Below are positions 1 to 7,957 of a stretch of 10,642 nucleotides of DNA, in pieces. The position numbers were made by a program, and so were the translations under genes. Below the pieces are notes generated by a model. The model did no database searches. It worked only from the letters and a program-made list of their open reading frames with translations, and was not told where the DNA came from. Location: positions 36,044-46,685 of the forward strand of contig MU616741.1 in the NCBI GenBank assembly GCA_025201705.1. The letters run 5' to 3'. The DNA is from Dissophora ornata (lineage: Eukaryota; Mortierellomycota; Mortierellomycetes; Mortierellales; Mortierellaceae). How positions within the stretch are numbered: position 1 is the first letter of the stretch; every line of letters starts with the position of its first letter.

Positions 1-1244
1 GTGCGGGTCAGAGTCGCCTTTTAGATTAAGCAAATAGGCAGCGAGGGGGGCGTGGAGCTTTTCGCGGTCTAGACCCTTGATCTTGGTATCAGCCATGGCA
101 TCCAAGACCCGCGATACCGTCAATGTTAATTGGTTGATGTAATCTGGCGACTGCTCGTGAGTGCCTCTTAAGCGCTTGCTGATGAGCTCCAGTATCTTGA
201 CCAAATTGTCGGCGTTGAGGTGGCCAGGGCGAGCGCATTGCACAAGCTGTGCCAGTCCTTCGAGTAGATCAAAATCCAGCATTTCCGATTGCTCGATGCC
301 ATGGAACAACTGCTGGAGTAATTTTTGGAGTTCGTGTTTCTCGAGAACCGGGACCAGGCACACGACTTCTGAGACAATATTCGCATCCTTGAGTTCATCG
401 TGAGTGAATTCCTTGAGCATGTTGATCGCCAGCATCTTCAACCTATCGTATTCAGCTGTGTCATGTTCAGCGGCCTTTAGCCAGTCGCACTCAAACTGGT
501 CGAGTGCATCCTTTGGCAACTGATTAGACTGTAGAAGGGCGAGGCAGTGAACAAGCTGGGATATGTTCTCGACTCTTTCATCGACATTTGGCAATTTGTT
601 TATGTCCGGAGGCTGATTCATGTCCTTTGCGAAAATGTGCGGAGGGATTATTGCGATATCGTGACTTGGTCTGTCCTGAATCAAAGGAGGAGGAAGAGGA
701 AGATGAGGAGACACTACGTGGACAAGAGACGGATACGCGGCAGGGTTCACAGTGGGATCTGCAATAGGGGCTGAAGCAGGAGTCGATGCGATGTTGTTGG
801 TGAGAGGAGATGATTGATCTTGCAACTGAACACGTCTTCTGTAGCATATTGGTTTTATAGCATCGGAGTACAGTTAGATACACGAGCCTTGAACGCCTGA
901 CAAAGAATATTTTTGTTAATTACATACCCCCATTTTTCTTCATTCTTGTAGCAAGCCTGTGCTTTAGTAGGAGACCCCAAGCCGTCCAACAGCTCGCCGA
1001 GCTCAGAATAAGTAGTCGCAATCTCATTGCACAGGGCTCGATCCTCAGCGCGTGAGGACGAGACATAGGTCTTTCTCACGGATGTTTTTATGCGGGCCAG
1101 GGCTTTTTCTGCATCCTTGCAAAACGTCAGAGCCAGTTCAGAATTCTTTGCTTTGCGAGCATTCTCCAAATGGACACTGGCTAAATCCAATGCGGTTTGT
1201 GGCGCGAGAGCGCTTTTCCATGGTGAAAACGGATTACTCAGCAT
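1..1244 (-). CDS. N-terminal part of a large NLR/STAND-like multidomain protein (partial, one intron)
   Basis: The start is ATG at 1244. Exon 1 (1244-928) and exon 2 (838 to the window edge) flank an 89-bp intron at 927-839: donor GTATGT, branch-like CTAAC at 877-873, acceptor CTACAG, phase 2. Splicing gives 385 uninterrupted residues and continues off the left edge. Residues about 15-106 form two TPR-like helical pairs, seen in AKNSELALTFCKDAEKAL and TYSELGELLDGLG. Residues about 115-170 are a Pro-rich linker containing PHLPLPPPL. From about 180 onward the chain is Leu-rich and helical, with DERVENISQLVHCLALLQ and LTVSRVLDAMADTKIKGLDR. From memory, this architecture matches N-termini of Mortierella proteins annotated with ARM/TPR-like regions followed by NACHT, WD40 or pentapeptide repeats. 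The NTPase itself would lie outside the window, so an immune or sensor role is only inferred. The A-rich leader at about 1250-1300 fits this start. Confidence 0.75.
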
Positions 1245-3516
1245 ATCAATTTCTGATTGCCCACTTGCTTGTTCTTTTTCTGTTCTTTTGTTTGCCCTTG
1301 TTCCTAACTATCGGAGAATAGATTTGACGGTAGTGTTAGCGACTTTGATGTTAAGCACCGGAAGGCTGGAGTAACCAGAGGACGCAATACACGCTTGATA
1401 AATACGATTGGGACAAAATGAATTTCTATGCAGTAAAGGATGCTATGTGGCTCTGGTGCTATGGTGGTGGCAGAGGGCTTGGCGTGTTTCTTTAGACGAC
1501 GAAAACACTTTAATGCTCAGTGCCCGTCCGTCATCGAGTCATTAAACAGGAGGGTTTGATCGTCATTTTAAAATGCTTATGGAGTGCTTCTCAAGGACCG
1601 CGAAGCAGTGGCTCACCTTATATACAAGTCTGCGTTCCTGTTGTTCAGGACGGAAGGCACAAGATCAACGTACCAAAGTGGCGGAGCAGAGTGATGTTCT
1701 TCTTCTAGCAATGGCTATCAAACGTAAAGGCTCATTATCCACTGCACACGTAGACTCATCTTCCTAAACTACATGCTCTCTCTGGTCACAGTTGTTCTTA
1801 AACCATCACTGACTCGGGTGGCCTGATCCAGGAATGGACAGGAGTAAGTTATTGTGGATTACCTATGCAAGTTGCTGCACTTTGCTTAATCAGGTCCTGC
1901 GGAGAGGTGCGAGATACAAAGAGAAGATGGGAAGACGGATATACAAGACAGATGGATGGCAGTTCTTAGGGGATTTGAGTCGTGGGTGTAGCAGGGAAGC
2001 AGAAAAGTGGGAAAGAGAAACGAAAGGCACATTTATCCTCATCGCTGAAGCACTCCTTAGTCGCCCTGTACCCTCGCCCTTGTGCAACTTGACGCGGGCT
2101 CTGTTTTTGATAAAAGACAGTCGGGTAATTTTTTTCAAGGCCATTTGCAGCCCCGCCTCTTGCCTTCGGACTTGTCCCGCCATCGACAGCAGCAACTTCA
2201 CACCATCCATCGTGGCCGGTTCTTCTCGTACTTCTTAGACTCCATAACGTTCCGGATCATACAACGTGACTCTGAAAGTGCCGAAATAATACGTCAGGAC
2301 ACTGTTTTTGCCATGCATATGTTGCAAGCCATAAGTGGGAAAGGTGGCAGTGCAGAGCGGGAACTAGAGGGAGAGCATCAGTTCCTGGACACACCATGAA
2401 ACATATCAAGAATTCGCATAAAAGTCAGCGCGTTTGGAAGCATTAATCAATATCTGTTGTTTTGACACTATGTTACCTTTCACCCTGTAACAGCTACCAC
2501 TGTTGCGTGGAAAGTAGGAAGGCGGGAGGATCTGCAAGATTTATTCATCGAGTCAGGAGTTCTGCTAAAGCCGTGCGTGTTTAATATTTCGCATTGAACA
2601 GCTTTGCGCCTGTGCGACATTAGAAAACACAATGTCCCCTGTTTGTGTTTCATTACTATCTAATAATGGATATTTGTTTGTCCATGCAACATGATCTCAA
2701 TCAGCACAGCGACATATCTTCATGCCTCTGATCTCAATGCACAACACAAGCAAGGTGCAATGGAAGGAATACCAACCAAGAAAAAGAAATGCGTTCCGTA
2801 TGTTCATGCCGGTTGACCTCCAAAAAGCGGACACTTCTAACGTACTTCTATAGACCTTGGCTCTGCATCTCTTTGCGACTCAAGTTTCAGTCGACCGCTT
2901 TATTCTAATTCAGGTGTATCTTTGGTGCAGTAGCCATTGCACGGGTTACATGTTTCCTTGATAACCTCCTGTTCGGATCATACAAACGGCGATAACCGTG
3001 CTACCCCAGTTTTGCGCCCTCTATTTTTCATACCCCTGGACATCGGAGCAGCCCGGAATACACATAGTGAACAGTGTTGGATCATGTACGCATTTGACTT
3101 TCGAGAGAAACAGAGAAGGCGTCGTCTTTAATCTTTTATGCTTTTCTGGGATACCTGGAGCATGATGCGGGCGGTCATTTGTTGTTGATGTTGTTTCCTC
3201 GGGTCGGTCTCGAGATGCGGGCCAGTTGGCGATATGATCAGCGACCCCTTTACTCTCCTCTGCCCAAAGTCCGTTGCAGTTAATTGATCGCTCAAGAACC
3301 GTGACAGAGTCGACCCACGGCTCTCAAAATGCTAAAGCTACAGTAACTTGTTTTACATCCGACGCATCTCCGCCTCAGTCTTGCGGGAGACTCGGCCCGA
3401 CATAGCGTTACTTCTAAACAAGGCAATGAGTGCACTGTTCCTACATGATCGTGCGTTTTTCATTTTTGTTTGACGGCATGTGCTCAGCGTAGGCAGACGT
3501 TCGGTCAGAAGAACAA
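1245..3516. other. Long intergenic region, no convincing intact gene
   Basis: The right flank of the minus-strand gene begins with an A-rich untranslated leader at about 1250-1300 (minus sense), typical of fungal 5' UTRs. No clear TATA box was found upstream of it. The plus ORFs at 1520-1767, 1834-2238 and 2937-3131 lack plausible initiation context, domain signal and codon bias, so I read them as chance ORFs. Only the minus-strand stretch at about 2100-2210 looks coding-like and is listed separately. No tRNA, rRNA or transposon ends were recognised. Confidence 0.5.
1890..2210 (-). CDS. Possible coding relic with a short amphipathic helix (weak)
   Basis: I do not recognise this ORF. It starts at ATG 2210 and would give 106 residues. 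The first 30 or so, including MDGVKLLLSMAGQVRRQEAG, have GC-rich third codon positions and an amphipathic, coiled-coil-like pattern. The remainder after about residue 35 is basic and low in coding character. A second ATG in another frame 46 bases upstream (2256) opens with MESKKYEKNRPRWM and then stops, which could indicate a frameshifted relic. No introns, promoter or polyadenylation signal support an active gene. A chance ORF is the main alternative. Confidence 0.15.
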   Translation of the reverse strand: MDGVKLLLSMAGQVRRQEAGLQMALKKITRLSFIKNRARVKLHKGEGTGRLRSASAMRINVPFVSLSHFSASLLHPRLKSPKNCHPSVLYIRLPIFSLYLAPLRRT

Positions 3517-3662
3517 TCAATCAACACAGCCCAATGTCGTACGCGATGGCTTACTCCTCGACTGACAGATGATATCCCCGGTCTTGCAGGTTTGTGGTGT
3601 CGCCTGTTCTTGATTCTCTACCGTGGTCTTCCACGTTCTCCAGCCGAAAGAGCGACCTATAA
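3517..3662 (-). pseudogene. Possible orphan terminal exon (weak)
   Basis: On the minus strand a CTAAC element followed by a TTATAG acceptor-like site (near 3660) precedes a stretch with GC-rich third positions in two frames. One frame reads SFGWRTWKTTVENQEQ and continues through CKTGDIIC to a stop at 3517. The other reads RLENVEDHGRESRTGDTTNL and stops near 3554. Neither was matched to a known family and no upstream exon was found. It lies just before the bleomycin hydrolase relic on the opposite strand. It may be a gene fragment or chance sequence. Confidence 0.15.
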
Positions 3663-3746
3663 CATGTGTTAGAAGAAAAACTGTATACTGGTAAACTAGA
3701 CAAGGCATTCTGACATCAATGCTGCTTATCACAACCCTGTTATACA

Positions 3747-5354
3747 ATGCATGTTACTAATGGCTGTTCGCCTCGAATTGATCTCTATGTCAGCAACGAG
3801 TTCAATGCAGACCCCAAGAACTTGATGGTCCAGAACGCGGCACACCCGTCGACTTCACATCACTCATCACGAACCGCCAGGTCCTTATCGAGGGCAACCA
3901 TGCATTCAACACCATGATCCCGACTGACGTGGTGGTTACGAACTAGAAGAGTTCCGGACGCTGCTAGATCTCAGCTGCCCTGGGCGTCTTCCGCATCGAG
4001 GTCATGAAGAAGTACAACCTCGAAGAGTTTGATCTCTCGCAGGGCTACCTATTCTTCTGGGACAAGTTCGAGAAGAGCAACTGTAAGTTTTTAAGGACAC
4101 CAGAATATGATGTGACGAAGGGCACTTTCGAAAATCACGTTTTTGGGACTGGTATCCCTTGCCCCAGAGGGTTCTTGGAGTGCATGATCGACTTGCGCGG
4201 CAGAGATGTGACCGACGGTGTTGTTTAGCACCTGTTCGAGGAGCACATCAGCGATGGCGGTCAATGGGACATGTTTATCAACCTCGCCGAGCGCTACGGA
4301 GTCGTCCCCAAGTCCGTCTACCCTGAGTCCTTCAGCTCCTCCAACTCTGGAAGATGGACGGATTGATCGTGACCAAGTTGCATGACCATGCCGTCACTAC
4401 TCGCAAGACGACTGCCTTTGGACACTCGGTTGACCAACTGCGCCAAGAGAAGGACAAGGCTTTGAAAGAGATCTATAACATCACGGCCATCAACCTAGGT
4501 GAGCCTCTCAAGAAGCCATTTACTTGGGCTTTCCACAACAAGGATAAGAAATATAGAAATATTGCGAGTACAAGGACTTGACTCCTCAGTCGCACTTCGA
4601 GGAGCACGTTGGCTACACTGTAAGATGCATCTTCGTTGCATGACGGGGCGATTTTCCGTGTGTTTTCGACTCTAATCGTCATTTTATTTTGGTCTCGTAG
4701 ATTGCCGAGACTGTCTCGATCATCACCGATCCTCACAACAAGACAATGGAGTTGTACACCGTCCAGTGCTTGGGCCACACCTCTGGCGGTCGCCTTATCC
4801 GCTACGCGAATGCTCCCGTTGACGGTCTCAAGTCGCTTGCTATCCAGAAACTGAGGTCCAGTAAGCCCGTAAGTGGCACAAAATTCTTCAATAAGACTGG
4901 GAGTTGAAATTGGAGAGCCAGGCCGTTTGACTAAATTGACTTGTTTATTTCTTGTTATAAGGTCTGGTTTGGAGCTGATATGGGCAAGTACCTTCATCGC
5001 GATGCTGGCATCCTGGACCCCAAATTCTTCTAACGCAATCCCACCTTCAACATCAGCTTTAAGATGAACAAGGCCGAGCGTCTCCTCCACGGTGATTCAC
5101 TCATGACCCACGCGATGGTCTTTACGAGCGTCCATCTGGATGAGAACGACAAGCCTATCCACTGGAGAGTCGAGAACAGCTGGGGCGATATGGGTGGCGA
5201 CAAAGGTTGCTTGGCCACGAGCGACGCCCGGTTCAGCGAGCTTGTGTGCCAGTTCGTGTTGGGGAAGAAGATTGTCCACCAAAAGTTCTTGGAAGTCCTG
5301 GAGAGGGATGTTCACGTCCTCCTTGCCTACGACCCCATGGGTGCCTTGGCTTAA
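3747..5354 (+). pseudogene. Bleomycin hydrolase (C1B cysteine aminopeptidase) pseudogene
   Basis: Intact relatives are cytosolic self-compartmentalising aminopeptidases of about 455 residues; this copy spans about 449 codons. Exons are 3747-4082, 4170-4619, 4701-4868 and 4962-5354, with introns 4083-4169, 4620-4700 and 4869-4961 that keep GT-AG ends. Diagnostic segments include ADPKNLM, SQGYLFFWDKFEKSN, GGQWDMFINLAERYGVVPKS, MNKAERLLHGDSLMTHAM and VENSWGD. The Cys codon (3962-3964), the THAM His and the ENSWG Asn are all present. Lesions are: one base lost at about 3840-3847; TAG at 3944 (oxyanion-hole Gln position); TAG at 3965 (Trp after the catalytic Cys); TAG at 4226 (Gln expected); one base lost at about 4352; 8 extra bases at about 4558-4565; and TAA at 5031. 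The N-terminal start at 3747 is uncertain. The gene cannot give a full-length enzyme, and its good preservation suggests fairly recent decay. Confidence 0.9.
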
Positions 5355-5441
5355 AAAACTGTAATTATTATCAAAAAATCAACAGACAGCGATCTTCGAT
5401 GCAAAATACATTACAGACATTCACACAGAATGCAAAAGATA

Positions 5442-5447
5442 AATAAA
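5442..5447 (+). terminator. AATAAA polyadenylation signal of the bleomycin hydrolase relic
   Basis: An exact AATAAA lies about 90 bases past the TAA of the plus-strand relic, in an AT-rich tail. It is the expected 3'-end signal for that gene and sits just before the tail of the convergent minus-strand relic. Confidence 0.5.
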
Positions 5448-5484
5448 ATGTATTGAAGAGAGTCTATGCCTTGTATCCAGCCAT

Positions 5485-6327
5485 TTACTTTCCCTTACCA
5501 GACTTCTTTCGGAGTTTGGTGCGCTCTGAAGCTGTCAGGAGGGACAACCTCGACGGGGTGATCGATTCCCATTTGCTTCAACTCTTCAAGAGTGATGGTT
5601 TCGATATCGGGGTGTGTCTCATGGAGGGCTTTGAGATCCTTGAGGTCGATCTCGCCGTCATAGATGATTCGCTTGAGAGTCGGGCATTTGCAAAAAACGC
5701 GATTCATGGTGCGTAGAAGATCTGCTTTGGTGAAGGCTGCTTCAATTTCAGCCTCGTTCATCGAGTGCAACAGACCCTCCTCGCCCAGAATGTCGTAGAT
5801 GGTGACGATGGTTACGGACCGGGAGAATGCTACATGAGCGACCAAAAGCAAGTTTGCGCCGTTGTCGGTCAGATAAGGGGTGGAGAGAGGCACACAAGTT
5901 AGAAGAGTTAGAAGAGGAGGCTACTTCAAAGAAGGAAGGAAGGCCAATCGTATCGTGCTACGCGCCGATCACTCGCTTTTAGTGGGTGTTTTTCCTCGTT
6001 TTCTCGACTCCACACTCTCTTTTGTTTCGCCCAAAAAGATAGAGAAGGTTCATGTTTAGTTTTTGTTTTGTGGTATTACCTTTTGCACCAAACACTGTGA
6101 TCCCGCCCTTGGGCTGGACACCCAGGTGCTGCAGACCACGTCAACCACTTGTATCCTGAGAGTTTGAAGAACTTACAACCGCTTCGTCTCTTTCACAGGT
6201 GCGCTGGCGACCATCTTCATCACCTCCTTGTCGTCTTCATCACCTCCTTGTCTTCTTCGATCACTTTCAGGATCTTGCGGTATCCGAACGCGTCGAAGTT
6301 GGAACGCACCTTGGCCGAGTACCATGT
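5485..6327 (-). pseudogene. Long-chain fatty-acid--CoA ligase (acyl-CoA synthetase) pseudogene, 5' part only
   Basis: Intact family members activate fatty acids to acyl-CoA through an acyl-AMP intermediate. Here an exon opens at 6327 after a TTACTCAG acceptor and reads TWYSAKVRSNFDAFGYRKI, as in Mortierella acyl-CoA synthetases. A 20-bp tandem duplication (6215-6254) then shifts the frame. Next come KEVMKMVASAPVKETKR, one extra base, KFFKLSGYKWLTWSA, an apparent loss of about ten residues, HLGVQPKGGITVFGAK and a GTAATA donor at 6079. The next block (about 5872-5495) reads LLLVAHVAFSRSVTIVTIYD, LGEEGLLHSMNEAE, CPTLKRIIYDGE and LEELKQMGIDHPVEVVPP. No proper AG acceptor precedes it. The reading ends before the YTSGSTG-type ATP-binding motif, and no adenylation core follows. 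An alternative frame at 5485-5550 ends in a basic tail, LRKKSGKGK, of unknown origin. The fragment is non-functional as an enzyme. Confidence 0.85.
6215..6254. repeat. 20-bp tandem duplication inside the acyl-CoA synthetase relic
   Basis: Two adjacent 20-base units at 6215-6234 and 6235-6254 differ at a single base (ending GT versus TT). Because 20 is not a multiple of three, the duplication repeats the peptide DKEVMK and breaks the frame of the minus-strand coding sequence. The pattern looks like replication slippage. Confidence 0.85.
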
Positions 6328-6385
6328 CTGAGTAAGCAGGAGGGTGAATTGAAGAGGAGGAGGAGTAGGAGGGCAAGCTGATTTT

Positions 6386-6454
6386 TTACGAGCGTTTATG
6401 TGAGACGGAGGCGTTGTCGACAAGGTTAATGTGTTTCGAGGAGACGCAACCCAT
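6386..6454 (-). CDS. Tiny ORF or first exon with MGCVSSK acylation motif (weak)
   Basis: ATG at 6454 follows a CT-rich leader and opens a 22-codon frame reading MGCVSSKHINLVDNASVSHK, ending at TAA 6388-6386. MGCVSSK fits the known N-myristoylation consensus (Gly2, Ser6, Lys7), with Cys3 as a possible palmitoylation site. A GTAAAA donor-like site overlaps the stop at 6389, and the TTACTCAG acceptor at 6329-6328 would give a 62-bp intron. However, splicing there joins the acyl-CoA synthetase exon out of frame. It may be a relic first exon, a separate microexon gene whose next exon I cannot find, or chance. Confidence 0.22.
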   Translation of the reverse strand: MGCVSSKHINLVDNASVSHKRS

Positions 6455-7049
6455 GGACAGGGGAAGAGGCGTGTTGGCTGTAATTGTTGTATAGAAATGA
6501 GTAGGCGTGCCTGGGAAGTTCTTTGCTCTGTGTGGGATATGCGACCAATCTCAAACAGCAAACACACACGCCATGATTTATTGGACGAGCCACCCGCAGT
6601 GGACCTCGTGACAACCTTCGTCCTTTTTTTGCCGGGTGGGCACTACGCCTCCTCTTTTTGGCAGGCGACTCATGGCGCCCACGCACGCCGTGCAACAAAG
6701 ATAGTAGAGACATGCTGCTCTAGCCCTTCTTATCCCTTTGGACAGAGAATGCAACAATGTGCCCAAGCCTGGTCAGCGTGCGAAACAACGCTCTCACACG
6801 CGAGTGAACCAGAGCCACCCATTTTCGCACAACCCTTCACCCTCCTTCGCTATTGTCTTGTCCAGCGGAGTAGGTCTCGCTCCCGAATCCCACGTTCCCT
6901 CATCCCACTACTTTTTCCCACATGACAGAGAGTGTATTTGGCAATATCATATCCATACACCCCACCTTCATCGGATGGGTTGTCCATCCTTCACCGTCGC
7001 AGCTGTATGCAGCTTCTAATAGGTCCAATGGAAGAGTAACGTTTCACCC

Positions 7050-7228
7050 AAGACGAGAAAAATGTGCCCTGCATGAAGGCGCCGCAGTTGAATCGAGAAG
7101 CATCGGCCAACTTGAAGTTGCGAAGAACAACCTGCTTCTCAGCCTCAAGCAGTTGCCATTTTTGGAGAATGGAGCCAAGTCTCTTTGGCCTTGGTCCCCA
7201 GTGCTTTGACATATTCATGATACGTTTC
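7050..7228 (-). pseudogene. Possible exon relic, unrecognised family (weak)
   Basis: A pyrimidine-containing CTTCCTACAG acceptor-like site ends at 7229. The sequence after it reads ETYHEYVKALGTKAKETW in one frame before TGA at 7147-7145. The adjoining frame continues coding-like as EAEKQVVLRNFKLADASRFN down to about 7050. Both stretches have biased third codon positions and a protein-like, helix-rich composition, so a single exon interrupted by a frameshift near 7150 is plausible. I recognise no family, and no intact reading frame spans both halves. Confidence 0.25.
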
Positions 7229-7338
7229 CTGTAGGAAGCCAAGCCGGGCCCAAGAGATGTAATACAAAAATTTTGAGCTTCCCGGAACCTCGGTATCTCA
7301 AAATGCCGTTAATCGGTCTGAGACTATCATGGTTAGAC

Positions 7339-7367
7339 CATCCGGGAGACAGGGAAGCTCCCGGATG
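7339..7367. repeat. Perfect 10-bp inverted repeat, 9-base loop
   Basis: Arms CATCCGGGAG (7339-7348) and CTCCCGGATG (7358-7367) are exact reverse complements separated by 9 bases, giving a GC-rich stem. It lies outside any supported gene. It could form a hairpin or be a bipartite protein site; nothing else identifies its role. Confidence 0.7.
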
Positions 7368-7420
7368 TGCGTCATGATCATCCACCGGGATCCCACGTAG
7401 TCTATATTTGTCTATGATGG

Positions 7421-7663
7421 TCACGATGGCAGTATGAGGTTCTCATGGACTGTTCTGGGCTGTCCCCTCATGTCATCCCGAACAGTGGTGCAATGTCGCA
7501 TCCGAGACTCAGCGGTCCAAAAAAGGAACACCCATGTTAATTCCAAATAAACTTTTGGTGTCAACAAAGACCCGCGTCTGTGTGTTATTTCGATCTCAGC
7601 CGGCCCATGTTTCGCATTGTCGGATGTGAATGGTACGGAAGAGGAAGCAGGTGGCGCGACCAT
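7421..7663 (-). CDS. Possible small hypothetical protein, divergent from the RS-rich gene (weak)
   Basis: ATG at 7663 sits in a good context (GTGCCATGG) after an A-rich leader (about 7715-7745, minus sense) that resembles a fungal 5' UTR. The 80-residue product begins MVAPPASSSVPFTSDNAKHG and has no recognised domain, membrane helix or signal peptide. The first 30 or so codons look more coding-like than the rest, so this might be a first exon. It would be transcribed away from the RS-rich gene at 7958, sharing the 7664-7957 region as a divergent promoter. A chance ORF is a real alternative. Confidence 0.2.
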   Translation of the reverse strand: MVAPPASSSVPFTSDNAKHGPAEIEITHRRGSLLTPKVYLELTWVFLFWTAESRMRHCTTVRDDMRGQPRTVHENLILPS

Positions 7664-7834
7664 GGCACTAAAACAAGCGCGATTGTGCTAGGCCTTTGTG
7701 GATTATTCCCCTTTTCCGTTTTTTTTTGTTGGTTTTTTTTGTTTATTCCTCGGTGTCGAATACAGTGCACACACCAGCACACCAAGCACGGCATGGTGTG
7801 GAGAGTCATCGACGCAAGACGTCACCTATCAAAG

Positions 7835-7842
7835 TATAAAAA
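7835..7842 (+). promoter_or_regulatory. TATA box of the first RS-rich gene
   Basis: TATAAAAA lies about 115 bases before the ATG at 7958. It is followed by a C-rich patch and a CA-rich, G-poor leader (7888-7957), the layout expected for a well-expressed fungal promoter and 5' UTR. Confidence 0.6.
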
Positions 7843-7957
7843 CTAACCAAATCCCCCCACCTCTGGCATAGATCCTCACTACTCATATAAACAACAACAC
7901 CACAACACCAACCGCTCCCAAAAACAAAACCAACACACTCTCAACACTACAACAATC

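Larger units (their letters stand above)
6455..7664. other. Gene-poor region with relics
   Basis: There are several long but unconvincing ORFs here, including a 164-codon plus frame at 6431-6925 that begins at GTG and is low-complexity in composition. Two weak coding candidates (7050-7228 and 7421-7663, both minus) and one inverted repeat (7339-7367) are listed separately. No RNA gene or transposon end was recognised. Confidence 0.45.

Noticed and set aside
578..883. 101-codon minus ORF rich in Ser
   Set aside because: It lies in the wrong frame across exon 2 and the intron of the NLR-like gene; the spliced frame is uninterrupted and has family resemblance.
3360..3420. Minus-strand short peptide MSGRVSRKTEAEMRRM before a GTAAAA donor-like site
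   Set aside because: It is too short, with no leader, partner exon or family match.
3944..4228. In-frame TAG codons as recoding or readthrough (three TAG at Gln/Trp sites)
   Set aside because: The same gene also has a TAA and three frame disruptions, and genes nearby use ordinary stops, so pseudogenisation is the simpler reading.
3944..4228. Repeat-induced point mutation signature (all three TAG are consistent with CpA to TpA changes)
   Set aside because: A CAG to TAG change is CpA by necessity and TGG to TAG is CpA on the other strand, so three cases carry no information. There is no general depletion of CA/TG in the region, and indels are also present.
4473..5090. 205-codon minus-strand ORF
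   Set aside because: It is the antisense shadow of the bleomycin hydrolase exons and introns on the plus strand.
6431..6925. 164-codon plus-strand open frame
   Set aside because: It begins at GTG, has no domain signal, a mixed low-complexity composition, and overlaps the tiny minus ORF and likely leader sequence.
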